DNA from: Rhodobacter flavimaris
GTDB taxonomy: Bacteria > Pseudomonadota > Alphaproteobacteria > Rhodobacterales > Rhodobacteraceae
Assembly: GCF_021378075.1 (NCBI RefSeq)
Contig: NZ_JAJUOS010000003.1
Coordinates: 289,023 to 353,022 of the forward strand
Reading direction: 5' to 3'
Length of the DNA stretch: 64,000 nucleotides
How positions within the stretch are numbered: position 1 is the stretch's first letter; each line of letters begins with the position of its first letter. Shown here piece after piece: positions 53,956-63,532 of the stretch. The notes under the pieces were generated by a model. That model worked only from the letters and a program-made list of their open reading frames with translations, made no database searches and was not told the DNA's origin. The translations under genes and the position numbers were made by a program.

Positions 53956-55098
53956 GTGACTGACTTTTTGTCCAAGAGCCCCCGATCCACCCTGTCCCGC
54001 CGCGACCTGTTGCGTGGCTCCGCCGCACTCGGTGGTGTCGCCGCCCTCTCTGGGTTTCCCGGCGTCGCGCGCGCGCAATCAGCGCTGACCGTGGGCTTCA
54101 TCTACGTCGGGCCGCGCGACGACTTTGGCTACAACCAGTCGCACGCCATCGGCGCCGCCGCAGTGAAAGCCATGGAAGGCGTTACGGTAGTCGAGGAAGA
54201 GAATGTCCCCGAAACGATCGACGTGCAAAAGTCGATGGAGTCGATGATCAACTTCGATGGCGCAACGCTGATCTTCCCGACCTCCTTTGGCTACTTCGAC
54301 CCTCATATCCTGACGCTCGCGCCCAAATACCCCGACGTGCGGTTCGAACATTGCGGCGGGCTCTGGTCGGCCGACAAACACCCGACCAATGTCGGCAGCT
54401 ACTTCGGCTATATCGGCATGGGCCAGTATCTGAACGGGATCGCCGCCGGCCATGCGACCAAGACCAAGAAGATCGGCTTCGTCGCGGCCAAGCCGATCCC
54501 CCAGGTTCTGCTGAACATCAACTCGTTCCTTCTTGGCGCCCGCGCCGTCGATCCCTCGATCACCTGTCAGGTGATTTTTACCGGGGAATGGTCGCTTGCC
54601 GTGAAAGAGGCCGAGGCGACGAATGCGCTGGTCGATGCCGGGGCCGATGTCATCACCTGCCACGTTGACGGCCCGAAAGTCGTTGTGGAAACGGCCGCTG
54701 GACGGGGCGCTTTCGTCTGCGGTTACCACGCCGATCAGAGCGCACTCTCACCGGACAAATACCTGACTGGCGCGGAATGGAACTGGGCGAAGGTTTACAC
54801 CGACATGGTCAGTGCCACGATGAAGGGCGAAGCGATCCCGAACTTTGTCCGTGGGGGCCTGGCCGACGGGTTCATCAAGATGTCACCCTTGGGTCCTGCT
54901 GTGCCAGAGGCCGGGCGGGCACAATTCGAGGCGGTGAAGGCCGAGATCGAGAAAGGCGGCTTCAGCGTTATTAAGGGGCCGCTCAAGGACAATGCAGGAA
55001 ATGTCGTCGCGACCGATGGGCAAGCATTCCTTGAAACCGATCCGGCGCTCGAGGGGATGGCTTACCTCGTCGAGGGTGTGATCGGTTCGACCTCGTAA
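53956..55098 (+). CDS. BMP-family ABC transporter substrate-binding protein
   Basis: 380 residues from GTG 53956 (AAGGAGAAGCA upstream). A twin-arginine signal ('SRRDLLRGSAAL', residues ~14-25) suggests Tat export. The mature part is the basic-membrane-protein/PnrA-like fold: 'TVGFIYVGPRDDFGYNQSHAIGA', 'FPTSFGYFDPHILTLAPKYPDVRFEHCGG', 'GSYFGYIGMGQYLNGIAAGH', 'VDAGADVITCHVDGP'. Relatives bind nucleosides; relatives in alphaproteobacterial amide clusters bind other nitrogen compounds. Its place ahead of BiuH and AtzF points to biuret or a related ureide. Confidence 0.9.
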   Translation: MTDFLSKSPRSTLSRRDLLRGSAALGGVAALSGFPGVARAQSALTVGFIYVGPRDDFGYNQSHAIGAAAVKAMEGVTVVEEENVPETIDVQKSMESMINFDGATLIFPTSFGYFDPHILTLAPKYPDVRFEHCGGLWSADKHPTNVGSYFGYIGMGQYLNGIAAGHATKTKKIGFVAAKPIPQVLLNINSFLLGARAVDPSITCQVIFTGEWSLAVKEAEATNALVDAGADVITCHVDGPKVVVETAAGRGAFVCGYHADQSALSPDKYLTGAEWNWAKVYTDMVSATMKGEAIPNFVRGGLADGFIKMSPLGPAVPEAGRAQFEAVKAEIEKGGFSVIKGPLKDNAGNVVATDGQAFLETDPALEGMAYLVEGVIGSTS

Positions 55099-55108
55099 GG
55101 GGGCTGGG

Positions 55109-56200
55109 ATGGCAGCCGTGGAACAGATTTTCCGAGCAACCGAAGCAGCGGGATTTGGATCGCTGATCCGGCGTTCTGAAGCGGTTGCGGTCCCCGTCCT
55201 CGCCCTGATCGTCGGCGCCGCGGTTTTCGGCCTGTTTTTGCTGACGCAGGGGAAATCGCCGGTCGATTTCATCGCCTATGTCTGGCAGGGCGGTTTTGGA
55301 TCGGCTTTTTCCTGGCAGAACACCCTGTCGCGTGCGGCTCCGCTACTCATGGCGGCCATGTGCGTGGCCCTGCCCGCCCGTCTTGGGCTTGTGGTGATCG
55401 GCGGCGAAGGCGCTATCGTTCTGGGCGGGGTCGCCACGGGGGCCCTTGGCGCGCATCTGGCCTGGGCTCCCGCGCCCCTAGGGATCACCCTGATGGTCAT
55501 CGCCGCGATGGCCGTCGGAGGGATCTGGATCGGAATGGCTGGTGCGTTGCGCCACTATCGCGGCGTCAACGAGACGATCTCAAGCCTGCTGTTATCCTAT
55601 ACTGCCATCGCCCTTATGAACCACCTGGTCGAAGGGCCGCTGCGTGACCCGGCCAGCCTGAACAAGCCCTCGACCGCGCCTCTGGCCGAGACGATGCGCG
55701 TTGGCCCGCTGCCGGGCATGGATGTCCACTGGGGACTGGCTCTCGGCGTCCTCGCCTGCATCCTGTGCTGGATTCTCATCGAGCGGACGGCCTGGGGGTT
55801 TGCCGCCCGCATCGCCGGTGGCAATGTCCGGGCCGCCCAAGTGCAGGGGCTTGCTGTCGGCAAGCTCGTGATCGGCTTCACCGCGCTTGGGGGCGCCATT
55901 GCCGGATTGGCGGGCTTCTTCGAAGTCTCGACCGTGCACGGATCTGCCAATGCCTCTCTGGCGGCGGGCTATGGCTACACCGGCATCCTGATCGCCTTCC
56001 TCGCCCGGCAGAACACCCTGGCCATCATTCCTGTCGCCATCCTGCTGGCCGGGATCGAGGCGTCCTCGGGGCTTGTGCAGCGACGCATGGGACTGCCCGA
56101 CGCGACGATGCAGGTGCTTCAAGGCATCGTCTTCATCTCGATCCTGATGTCCGACGCGGCCTACGGGCGCCTTGCAATCTTCAAGCCGAAAGGAAACTGA
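55109..56200 (+). CDS. BMP-type ABC transporter permease 1
   Basis: 363 residues of the RbsC-like permease class. About ten hydrophobic segments; 'LSRAAPLLMAAMCVALPARLGLVVIGGEGAIVLGG' (~75-108) and 'GVNETISSLLLSYTAIALMNHLVEG' (~150-175) are typical of YufP/NupP permeases. Starts 10 bp after the binding-protein gene. It forms the channel with the next permease. Regions of unusual composition are absent. Confidence 0.9.
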   Translation: MAAVEQIFRATEAAGFGSLIRRSEAVAVPVLALIVGAAVFGLFLLTQGKSPVDFIAYVWQGGFGSAFSWQNTLSRAAPLLMAAMCVALPARLGLVVIGGEGAIVLGGVATGALGAHLAWAPAPLGITLMVIAAMAVGGIWIGMAGALRHYRGVNETISSLLLSYTAIALMNHLVEGPLRDPASLNKPSTAPLAETMRVGPLPGMDVHWGLALGVLACILCWILIERTAWGFAARIAGGNVRAAQVQGLAVGKLVIGFTALGGAIAGLAGFFEVSTVHGSANASLAAGYGYTGILIAFLARQNTLAIIPVAILLAGIEASSGLVQRRMGLPDATMQVLQGIVFISILMSDAAYGRLAIFKPKGN

Positions 56201-56203
56201 GGG

Positions 56204-57127
56204 ATGGAAAGCGATCTTGGCCTCTGGGCGATCCCTCTTGCCGTGATCGGCGGCGCGATCCGGGTTTCCACGCCGATCCTCTTCGTGTCTCTGGGCGAGA
56301 CGCTGACCGAACGATCGGGGCGGATCAATCTTGGGCTGGAAGGGACGCTGGTCTTTGGTGCGATGGCAGCCTATGCGACCGCCGTGCTCTCAGGCAGCCC
56401 CTGGCTGGGCGTTCTGGTCGGAGCGCTCTGCGGTGCTGTCTTCGGACTGATCCACGGAGTGATTTGCTCGATCCCGAAGGTCAATGACATCGCCATCGGC
56501 ATCGCCATGATGTTGCTTGGCACCGGTCTTGCCTTCTACTTTGGCAAGCCCTTCATCCAGCCGGTCGCCCCGGACCTGCCTGCGATCCCCTTGGGCTGGT
56601 GGTCCGACCTGCCGCAGGTACAGGCGGCGTTGAACGTGAATGTGCTTTTCGTGATCGGCCTGATCGCCGCGCTGGCCCTGGCGTGGGCATTGCGCGCGAC
56701 CAGACCGGGACTGATACTCCGGGTTGTCGGAGACTCGACCGATGCCGCCCGCGCCATGGGGCTGCGGCCCGCGATGATCCGAACCATGGCCACTGCGATC
56801 GGCGGCGCTTTTGCCGGGATCGGCGGCTCGTACCTGTCGCTTTATTATCCCGGCAGCTGGAACGAAGGGATTTCTTCAGGCCAGGGCCTGATGGCCGTGG
56901 CGCTGGTGATCTTCGCCCGCTGGTCACCGATCAACTGCTTCTGGGCGGCGCTACTGTTCGGCGGGGCCGGCGCACTCGGCCCGGCCCTGCAATCGGTTGG
57001 CGTCACGCAAGGCTACTACCTCTTCTACGCCGCGCCCTACATCCTCACGCTTGGGGTCCTCATTGCCACCTCATCGACTTCGAGGGCGCTCACCGGCGCT
57101 CCGGGCGAGCTTTCCATCACGAAATGA
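56204..57127 (+). CDS. BMP-type ABC transporter permease 2
   Basis: 307 residues, second RbsC-like permease (YufQ/NupQ type), about eight to nine membrane segments. '[20 protein letters not shown]' and '[24 protein letters not shown]' are the family signatures, and '[25 protein letters not shown]'-like sequence ('[17 protein letters not shown]') covers the coupling loop. It starts 3 bp after permease 1 and is followed by biuH after 8 bp. Confidence 0.9.
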   Translation: MESDLGLWAIPLAVIGGAIRVSTPILFVSLGETLTERSGRINLGLEGTLVFGAMAAYATAVLSGSPWLGVLVGALCGAVFGLIHGVICSIPKVNDIAIGIAMMLLGTGLAFYFGKPFIQPVAPDLPAIPLGWWSDLPQVQAALNVNVLFVIGLIAALALAWALRATRPGLILRVVGDSTDAARAMGLRPAMIRTMATAIGGAFAGIGGSYLSLYYPGSWNEGISSGQGLMAVALVIFARWSPINCFWAALLFGGAGALGPALQSVGVTQGYYLFYAAPYILTLGVLIATSSTSRALTGAPGELSITK

Positions 57128-57135
57128 GATCCAAC

Positions 57136-57813
57136 ATGACCACTGTTCAATCGACACCCTATGCATGGCCGTGGAACGGAAACCTGCGGCCCGACAATAC
57201 CGCACTCATCATCATCGACATGCAGACCGACTTCTGCGGCAAGGGCGGATATGTCGATATGATGGGTTACGATCTGAGCCTGACGCAGGCGCCCATTGGC
57301 CCGATCAAGGCGGTCTTGAACGCGATGCGCGACAAGGGCTACCACATCATCCACACCCGCGAGGGGCATCGCCCCGATCTGACCGACCTCCCGCCAAACA
57401 AGCGCTGGCGCTCGCAGCAGATCGGCGCGGGGATCGGTGATGCCGGACCCTGCGGCAAGATCCTGATCCGGGGGGAGCCGGGTTGGGACATCATCCCCGA
57501 ACTTTATCCGCTTCCGGGGGAGGCGATCATCGACAAGCCCGGCAAGGGGTCGTTCTGCGCGACCGATCTGGAACTGATCCTGCGAACCCGCGGCATCGAA
57601 AATCTGATCCTGACCGGCATCACGACTGACGTTTGCGTTTCCACGACAATGCGTGAAGCGAACGATCGAGGCTTCGAATGCCTGATCCTATCGGATTGTT
57701 GTGGCGCGACCGATCCCGGCAACCACGAAGCCGCCTTGAAAATGGTCACCATGCAAGGCGGCGTCTTCGGCGCGGTCGGCGACAGCCAAAGCCTGATCGG
57801 AGCGCTGCCATGA
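57136..57813 (+). CDS. biuH: Biuret hydrolase (cysteine hydrolase family)
   Basis: 225 residues from ATG 57136. It is an isochorismatase-like cysteine hydrolase almost identical at key blocks to Rhizobium leguminosarum BiuH: '[20 protein letters not shown]', '[11 protein letters not shown]', '[20 protein letters not shown]', '[20 protein letters not shown]'. The BiuH triad Asp36-Lys142-Cys175 maps with a constant offset of 8 to Asp28, Lys134 and Cys167. BiuH hydrolyses biuret to allophanate and ammonia. The stop overlaps the ATPase gene start (ATGA), placing the enzyme inside the importer operon. AtzF, which degrades allophanate, is encoded 2.6 kb downstream. Confidence 0.93.
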   Translation: MTTVQSTPYAWPWNGNLRPDNTALIIIDMQTDFCGKGGYVDMMGYDLSLTQAPIGPIKAVLNAMRDKGYHIIHTREGHRPDLTDLPPNKRWRSQQIGAGIGDAGPCGKILIRGEPGWDIIPELYPLPGEAIIDKPGKGSFCATDLELILRTRGIENLILTGITTDVCVSTTMREANDRGFECLILSDCCGATDPGNHEAALKMVTMQGGVFGAVGDSQSLIGALP

Positions 57814-59357
57814 GACCGGCGCCGACCGCAATCGGCGCCGAGCCACTGCCGCCCGGCGCATTGGGAATAGAAACCGTCGGCATGACCATGCGCTTTGGCA
57901 ACTTCACGGCCCTCGAGGACGTGTCGCTTCGCGTTTCACCCGGCACCTTTCACGCGCTGTTGGGAGAAAATGGGGCGGGCAAGTCGACCTTGGTTAAATG
58001 CATCATGGGTTTTTATCATGCGACTGCGGGTCAATTGCTTGTCGGCGGACGCGAGATCGAGATCGCAGATCCCCGAGATGCCCGCGCGCTCAGCATGGGC
58101 ATGGTTTACCAGCATTTCACCCTTGTTCCCTCGTTGACCGTGGCCGAGAATCTGGTGATCAGCCGCGCCGATGCCCCGGGAATTATCGACTGGGGAAAAG
58201 AACTCGAAGAGCTTGAGGCGTTCATGGCTTCCATGCCGTTTCGCGTGCCGCTCGAGCAGCCGGTGAACCGACTTGCTGCTGGCGAAAAGCAAAAACTGGA
58301 AATCCTGAAACAACTCTACCTTGGCAGCCGCTTCGTCATTCTGGACGAACCCACGTCGGTTCTGACCCCCGATGAAGCCGACGAGGTTCTGGGGCATGTT
58401 CGTGGGCTTTGTACCGCGGGAGAGATTTCGGTGCTGATGATAACCCACAAATTTCGCGAGGTGACCGCCTTCGCCGACGAGGTCTCGGTCCTGCGCAAAG
58501 GGCGGCTAGTCGGGCAAGGCAAGGTCGCGGACCTGACGCATGAACAGATGGCCGAAATGATGATCGGCGTCGAAAAGGAATATCGGCCGGTCGAACGCAG
58601 CGGCAGCCCCGGAAAGCTGGTGCTTGAACTCGAAAATGTCCGTGCAACCGATCGCTCCGGCCTGAAGGAGATCGCGCTCGATAATCTGACGGTCCGCGCA
58701 GGCGAAATCGTCGGAATCGCAGGCATTTCGGGCAACGGCCAGATGGAGCTCATGGAAATCCTGACCGGTCAGCGCAGCACAAGTGCCGGGCAAATCCGGG
58801 TCGAGGGCGAACCCTACAAGGCGACCCGGGCCGAGTCTCAGGCGCACTCTGTCCGCTATCTCCCCGAAGAACCGCTCAGGAACGCCTGCGCGCCCCGCAT
58901 GAGCGTCATTGAAAACATTGCGTTCCGCAGCTTTGATCGCAACGCCGATCAGCAGCGGTTCTGGCTTACCCCGGCCGAGATGAAGCGGCGCGGGAACGAA
59001 CTCATTTCGGCCTTCAAGGTCAAAGTAGCAGAGCCCGAGGGCCCCATAGCTGCCCTGTCTGGCGGGAATGTCCAGCGCGCGGTTCTTGCGCGGGAACTGA
59101 CCGGAGATGTCAGGCTTCTGATCATCTCAAATCCATGTTTCGGGCTGGATTTTGCCGCTGTTGCAGAGATCCGCGCCCGCATTGTTGCCGCACGGAACGC
59201 GGGCGCAGGCGTCTTGCTGATGAGTGAAGATCTGGACGAAATCATGGAGCTATCCGACCGGATCCTGGTCATGAGCGATGGCCGGATCAATTTCGAGGTC
59301 GCAGCTCAGAACGCAACTCTCGCCGAGATTGGTCACCACATGGGAGGACACGCGTGA
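57810..59357 (+). CDS. BMP-type ABC transporter ATPase (double ABC)
   Basis: 515 residues with two ABC domains, as in RbsA/YufO. The N-terminal domain has Walker A 'GENGAGKST', signature-like '[13 protein letters not shown]' and Walker B '[13 protein letters not shown]'. The C-terminal domain has the degenerate Walker A '[10 protein letters not shown]', signature '[15 protein letters not shown]' and altered Walker B '[12 protein letters not shown]', as expected for this family. Start ATG 57810 overlaps biuH. It energises the two permeases. The ATPase gene lies between the two hydrolase genes, so transport and hydrolysis are co-expressed. Confidence 0.92.
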   Translation: MRPAPTAIGAEPLPPGALGIETVGMTMRFGNFTALEDVSLRVSPGTFHALLGENGAGKSTLVKCIMGFYHATAGQLLVGGREIEIADPRDARALSMGMVYQHFTLVPSLTVAENLVISRADAPGIIDWGKELEELEAFMASMPFRVPLEQPVNRLAAGEKQKLEILKQLYLGSRFVILDEPTSVLTPDEADEVLGHVRGLCTAGEISVLMITHKFREVTAFADEVSVLRKGRLVGQGKVADLTHEQMAEMMIGVEKEYRPVERSGSPGKLVLELENVRATDRSGLKEIALDNLTVRAGEIVGIAGISGNGQMELMEILTGQRSTSAGQIRVEGEPYKATRAESQAHSVRYLPEEPLRNACAPRMSVIENIAFRSFDRNADQQRFWLTPAEMKRRGNELISAFKVKVAEPEGPIAALSGGNVQRAVLARELTGDVRLLIISNPCFGLDFAAVAEIRARIVAARNAGAGVLLMSEDLDEIMELSDRILVMSDGRINFEVAAQNATLAEIGHHMGGHA

Positions 59358-60025
59358 TGGCACAAATCCCGGACGCCTTGCCTTTTTCTTTCACTTTCGA
59401 CCCGGCAACGACGGCCCTCATCGTGATCGACATGCAGCGCGACTTCGTCGAACCCGGCGGCTTCGGCGAAACCCTTGGCAACGATGTAGCGCAACTGCGG
59501 CAGATAATTCCAACGGTCGCAGCCCTCATTGCAGCCGCGCGCAAGCATGGCTTGCCGGTTATCCATACCCGCGAGTGCCATCGGCCAGATCTTTCGGATC
59601 TGCCCCCTGCAAAGCGGGATCGTGGAAAGCCAAGCCTTCGGATTGGAGACCTTGGACCGATGGGCCGCATCCTGATCGCTGGCGAGCCGGGTGCGGATAT
59701 CGTCCCCGAGCTATATCCGCTGCCGGGTGAAATCGTCCTCGACAAACCCGGGAAGGGCGCCTTCTACGCGACCTCGCTATCGGATGACCTCGCCAAGCTC
59801 GGGACGAAGTCACTGATCTTCGCCGGTGTCACTACGGAAGTCTGCGTTCAAACCACTATGCGAGAGGCCAACGACCGCGGATTTACATGCCTTCTGGCCG
59901 AGGATTCAACCGCAAGCTATTTCCCCGAATTCAAGGCCGCAGCGATCGAGATGATCCGCGCACAAGGCGCGATCGTCGGTTGGACCGCCCAAACGGCGAA
60001 AATCGTGGAGGCCCTCAATGACTGA
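59357..60025 (+). CDS. Second BiuH-like cysteine hydrolase, candidate triuret hydrolase
   Basis: 222 residues from ATG 59357, overlapping the ATPase stop as TGATG (GGGAGGACAC upstream). Same fold and triad as the biuret hydrolase: Asp25 in 'VIDMQRDF', Lys130 in 'LDKPGKGAF', Cys163 in '[10 protein letters not shown]'. It shares '[13 protein letters not shown]' and '[21 protein letters not shown]' with BiuH but differs in the loop after residue 30 ('VEPGGFGE'), where substrate contacts of this family lie. TrtA, the triuret hydrolase described in Herbaspirillum, is a relative of BiuH, so triuret is a plausible substrate. Ureidoacrylate or another ureide is an alternative. Confidence 0.8.
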   Translation: MAQIPDALPFSFTFDPATTALIVIDMQRDFVEPGGFGETLGNDVAQLRQIIPTVAALIAAARKHGLPVIHTRECHRPDLSDLPPAKRDRGKPSLRIGDLGPMGRILIAGEPGADIVPELYPLPGEIVLDKPGKGAFYATSLSDDLAKLGTKSLIFAGVTTEVCVQTTMREANDRGFTCLLAEDSTASYFPEFKAAAIEMIRAQGAIVGWTAQTAKIVEALND

Positions 60026-60368
60026 GATCGCTGCGCGCGAACCTCAATTCTTCTCAACACTCCTCGACGGCGGCTGGCGTGATTTCACCTTCCGACATTT
60101 CCGAGACGGGGTGGAGATCGCCACATTGATGGACGGTGAGCCCGGGGTGGCCCTGCTACGCTACGCCCCAGGTGCTGGTGTGCCACGTCATCGTCACACG
60201 GGGCTTGAAACCATTCTGGTTCTGGAGGGGGTCCAAAGCGACGAACGTGGCGACTACCCGGCCGGTTCGCTGATCCTCAACCCCGAAGGAACTGTTCATT
60301 CGGTCTGGTCCCAACCGGGCTGCATCGTCCTGATCCAGTGGAACCGACCCGTCGAGTTCCTGATCTGA
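60018..60368 (+). CDS. Small cupin-domain protein of the biuret operon
   Basis: 116 residues, one cupin barrel like the C-terminal domain of ChrR. Metal-binding residues are visible in '[16 protein letters not shown]' (His-x-His and Glu) and '[10 protein letters not shown]' (His). No DNA-binding domain. It overlaps the preceding hydrolase gene by 8 bp and precedes atzF by 10 bp, so it is part of the pathway operon. It may be a metal-dependent enzyme for an intermediate or a stabilising accessory; function unknown. Confidence 0.82.
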   Translation: MTEIAAREPQFFSTLLDGGWRDFTFRHFRDGVEIATLMDGEPGVALLRYAPGAGVPRHRHTGLETILVLEGVQSDERGDYPAGSLILNPEGTVHSVWSQPGCIVLIQWNRPVEFLI

Positions 60369-60378
60369 GAAAGACATC

Positions 60379-62208
60379 ATGACCAAAATCTCTCCCCCCG
60401 AGTTGTGCTTCGACATTGGCAGCTTGCATGCCGCCTATTCAGACGGCCTTCCGGCGGCCGACGTCATCTCCGAAGCCTTCGCCCGGATCGACGCGACTGA
60501 AGATCCCGCGATCTTCATTCACCTGCGCAAGCTCAACGACGTGCTCGCAGAATTAGCCGACTTGCCGGCTTTCGATCCGGCAACCTATCCGCTGTGGGGG
60601 GTGCCGTTCGCGATCAAGGACAATATCGACGTGGCGGGGATACCCACCACTGCCGCATGTCCCGCTTTTTCGTATATTGCAGAGAAAGACTCATTCGTCG
60701 TGTCGCGTCTGCGAGCGGCGGGGGCTATCTGGATCGGCAAGACCAATCTGGACCAGTTCGCAACCGGATTGGTCGGGGTGCGATCCCCCTATGGCGTGCC
60801 GCTCAATGCGCTGGATCCAGAGATCGTGCCAGGTGGCTCGTCCAGCGGATCGGGAGTGTCAGTGGCAAGGGGGCTCGTCAGCTTTTCGCTCGGCACCGAC
60901 ACGGCCGGTTCGGGCCGCGTTCCCGCCGCGCTGAACAACATCGTAGGTCTCAAGCCTTCGCTTGGCGCTCTTTCGGCGACGGGCCTCGTGCCCGCATGCC
61001 GTACGCTTGACACGATTTCGATCTTTGCGCTGACCGTAGACGATGCCTGGTCGGCATTCCGGGTGGCCTGCGCAACGGACGCGAACGATCCATGGTCGCA
61101 TGAGATCGCCTCCCCTCCCCTTGGCGCAACACCAAATGGCCTGCGGATCGGCGTGCCTGACGCCAAAACACGTGAGTTCTACGGTGACGCGGCTCATGAA
61201 GTCGCGTTTTCGGATGGACTGAAATCACTGGAGACACTTGGCTGCACCATTACCGAAATAGACTTTGGACCCTTCTATGATGTGGCCCAGATGCTTTATG
61301 ACGGCGCATGGGTGGCGGAACGCATGGCAGCGGTCGAACCGCTCTTCCGCGCGGACCCTGACGCATTGCACCCCGTTACGGCAAAGATCATCGGAGGGGC
61401 CGACCGCTTGACGGCCATGGACGCCTTCAGAGGCATCTATCGTCTGGCAGCGCTGAAACGCCACGCCGCCAAGGCGATGGAGGGGCTTGATCTTCTGGTC
61501 GTGCCAACCATACCGACTTTCTATACCGTGAGCGATCTCGAGAGCGACCCGATCGGGCCGAACAGCCGCCTTGGCACTTATACGAACTTCGTAAACTTGC
61601 TGGACATGTGCGGTATCGCGGTGCCGACCGGAGCTCGAAGCGACGGGCGGCCGGGTAGCCTAACACTGCTGGCAAAGGCTGGGCAGGATGCTTTGGTTGC
61701 GGCACTCGGCCGTGACCTGCATAGGCTCATCAATCCGCAACTCGGGGCCACGGAACATAAGCTGCCACCAGCAGGTGTCGTTGAAACAGAGGCCTTGCCT
61801 GACGAACTGCCGATTGTCTTGGTTGGTGCTCATATGACCGGGCTGCCTTTGAATTCCCAGATCACCGGCTTGGGAGGGCGTTTCCTGCAAGCGACAGAGA
61901 CTGCGCCCTGTTATCGCCTCTATCGGCTCGAAGGTCCGCCGCCGGCACGCCCTGGCCTGATCCGTGCCGAAACCGGCGGTGCAGCGATTGCCGTCGAGAT
62001 ATGGGCGCTCCCCCTGCATTCCGTCGGAGAATTCATGTCGCAGATCCCTGCCCCTTTGGGATTGGGGAAGGTCGAAATCAGCGACGGCCGACGCCTCACG
62101 GGTTTTCTTGCGGAAGCCGCAGGCTTGAATGGGGCCGAGGAAATCACACCCTCTGGCGGCTGGAGAAACTGGCTCGAAACGCAGCGCTCTAGGGGCAGGA
62201 CCGATTGA
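60379..62208 (+). CDS. atzF: Allophanate hydrolase
   Basis: 609 residues. The amidase domain (~1-440) has Lys80 in 'PFAIKDNID', cis-Ser154 in 'PGGSSSGSG' and nucleophile Ser178 in 'TDTAGSGRVPA'. These match AtzF Lys91, Ser165 and Ser189 with one constant offset of 11. The C-terminal domain (~470-600, starting 'VLVGAHMTGLPLN') is specific to allophanate hydrolases; in AtzF it decarboxylates the N-carboxycarbamate intermediate. The enzyme converts allophanate to CO2 and two ammonia. With BiuH it completes biuret mineralisation. Last gene of the operon, followed by an IS6 remnant. Confidence 0.95.
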   Translation: MTKISPPELCFDIGSLHAAYSDGLPAADVISEAFARIDATEDPAIFIHLRKLNDVLAELADLPAFDPATYPLWGVPFAIKDNIDVAGIPTTAACPAFSYIAEKDSFVVSRLRAAGAIWIGKTNLDQFATGLVGVRSPYGVPLNALDPEIVPGGSSSGSGVSVARGLVSFSLGTDTAGSGRVPAALNNIVGLKPSLGALSATGLVPACRTLDTISIFALTVDDAWSAFRVACATDANDPWSHEIASPPLGATPNGLRIGVPDAKTREFYGDAAHEVAFSDGLKSLETLGCTITEIDFGPFYDVAQMLYDGAWVAERMAAVEPLFRADPDALHPVTAKIIGGADRLTAMDAFRGIYRLAALKRHAAKAMEGLDLLVVPTIPTFYTVSDLESDPIGPNSRLGTYTNFVNLLDMCGIAVPTGARSDGRPGSLTLLAKAGQDALVAALGRDLHRLINPQLGATEHKLPPAGVVETEALPDELPIVLVGAHMTGLPLNSQITGLGGRFLQATETAPCYRLYRLEGPPPARPGLIRAETGGAAIAVEIWALPLHSVGEFMSQIPAPLGLGKVEISDGRRLTGFLAEAAGLNGAEEITPSGGWRNWLETQRSRGRTD

Positions 62209-62213
62209 TATCA

Positions 62214-62590
62214 GGCTCTTTGCATGATTCAGGTGCTGCCAGACGAATTCGAACCAGTCTCAGTTTGGAAAGTGGCCCTATCCCTTATGCGGCGCAGAGA
62301 CCGCGCCACTCGGCAAGAGCGGTGGCGCGGTTCCTCTTGAAGGTGGCTCTGGAAGAGAGGCTGCGCTCCGTGTTGAAGAGGTTGTGGACCGACGCGTGAA
62401 CGGAGGCGAATTTCTGTAGCGTTCGCATCCGCCGGAAGCGGAGCATCGCCCGCTCCCGCCTTCGGAATGGCAAGTGTGAATTCTCTGCCCGGTTATTCAT
62501 CCACCGACCGGTCTGCTGACGGTCACGGATACCGAGCCCAACGAGAGCGGCACCATAGGAACGTAGACGATCGGTGACAAATGTCCGTCG
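62214..62590 (-). mobile_element. IS6-family element remnant, copy 2 (3' part of transposase)
   Basis: The frame 62285-62590 encodes the C-terminal ~100 residues of an IS6-family transposase, beginning 'TFVTDRLRSYG' (second DDE Asp) and containing 'RWMNNRAENSHLPFRRRERA' (third residue, Glu) and ending 'RGLCAA'. An in-frame stop precedes it and the N-terminal half is missing. The sequence from GGCTCTTTGCATGATT at 62214 may be the outer inverted repeat, although its partner is lost. Same orientation as copy 1 at 44157-44861, but a better preserved catalytic region. Only 6 bp from the atzF stop. Confidence 0.85.
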
Positions 62591-62725
62591 TCAGATTAAC
62601 GCCCCAAAACGGTTCATCCATCGCTTCGACAGTAGCATCTAGATCAGCTATGCACTAGGATAGAGGTAGCCCCCAACCAAATGGGGCAAGCCACCCCGCC
62701 TTTTTAAGCTCAGCACAGATTGAGC

Positions 62726-63511
62726 ATGGAGACTAATTTGTCAGAGATTGAATGGACTGACACGACTTGGAACCCAGTTGCAGGGTGTACAGCGGCGTCC
62801 AGCGGATGCACGAACTGTTATGCGATGCACATGGCTCTTCGGCTGGAAGCGATGGGGATGGAGAAGTATCAAGGGCTTGCGCGGCGTTCGGGGAAGCGAA
62901 CCGTTTGGACAGGTGCAATCAATCTGGATGAACAGTCTTTGGAGGCCCCACTGAAATGGCGTAAGCCAAGAAAAATTTTCGTCAATTCCATGAGTGATCT
63001 CTTTCACGAGAGAGTGCCGTTCGATTTCGTTGAAAAAGTATGGCGAACAATGGAGAAAACGCCACACCATCAGTATCAAATTCTGACTAAAAGGCCTGAG
63101 CGCATGCTTGATTTTGTGAAAAACCAACTCAGTACGGTTCTTCCAAATGTTTGGCTCGGAACTAGCGTCGAAAACGCTGATACCGCTGCGTGAATTGACG
63201 CCCTTTCTGTCACTCCTGCAATAATCCGGTTTATTTCCTTTGAGCCATTGATTGCGCCGGTTGGAGAGGTTGATCTAAGCAACATCCATTGGGCTATTGT
63301 TGGAGGAGAGAGCGGATCACAGGCACGCCCCATCAAAGAAGAATGGATTGATGAAATTCACTCTTTGTGCCAGCGTTATGGAACTGCGTTTTTCTTTAAG
63401 CAGTGGGGAACTTGGGGAAAAGATAACAAGAAGCGTTCCAAGAAAGCGAACGGGAGGCTGTTTCGGGGAAAAGTTTGGGAAGAAATGCCGACAATTTCGG
63501 TGTCTCCATAA
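62726..63511 (+). pseudogene. Gp37/Gp68 (DUF5131) three-Cys-motif protein, interrupted by an in-frame TGA
   Basis: A single frame of 261 codons with one internal TGA at 63191-63193 (codon 156). The first part has the three-Cys motif Cys21-x6-Cys28-x2-Cys31 in 'VAGCTAASSGCTNCYA' and 'IFVNSMSDLFH', 'YQILTKRPERM', 'VWLGTSVEN'. The second part continues the family exactly: 'IRFISFEPLIAPVGEVDLSNIHWAIVGGESG', 'FFFKQWG', 'GKVWEEMP'. Relatives have Arg or a similar residue near the stop, so CGA-to-TGA is likely. The Cys motif resembles radical-SAM-type clusters; these phage-associated proteins are often paired with TcmP, encoded just downstream. DNA here is less GC-rich than the rest. Confidence 0.85.
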
Positions 63512-63532
63512 GGTTTTCGGAGCGCCTTCTGC

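Noticed and set aside
63191..63193. Selenocysteine insertion at the in-frame TGA
   Set aside because: Relatives do not have Cys at this place and the residue is outside the Cys motif; no SECIS-like hairpin stood out downstream.
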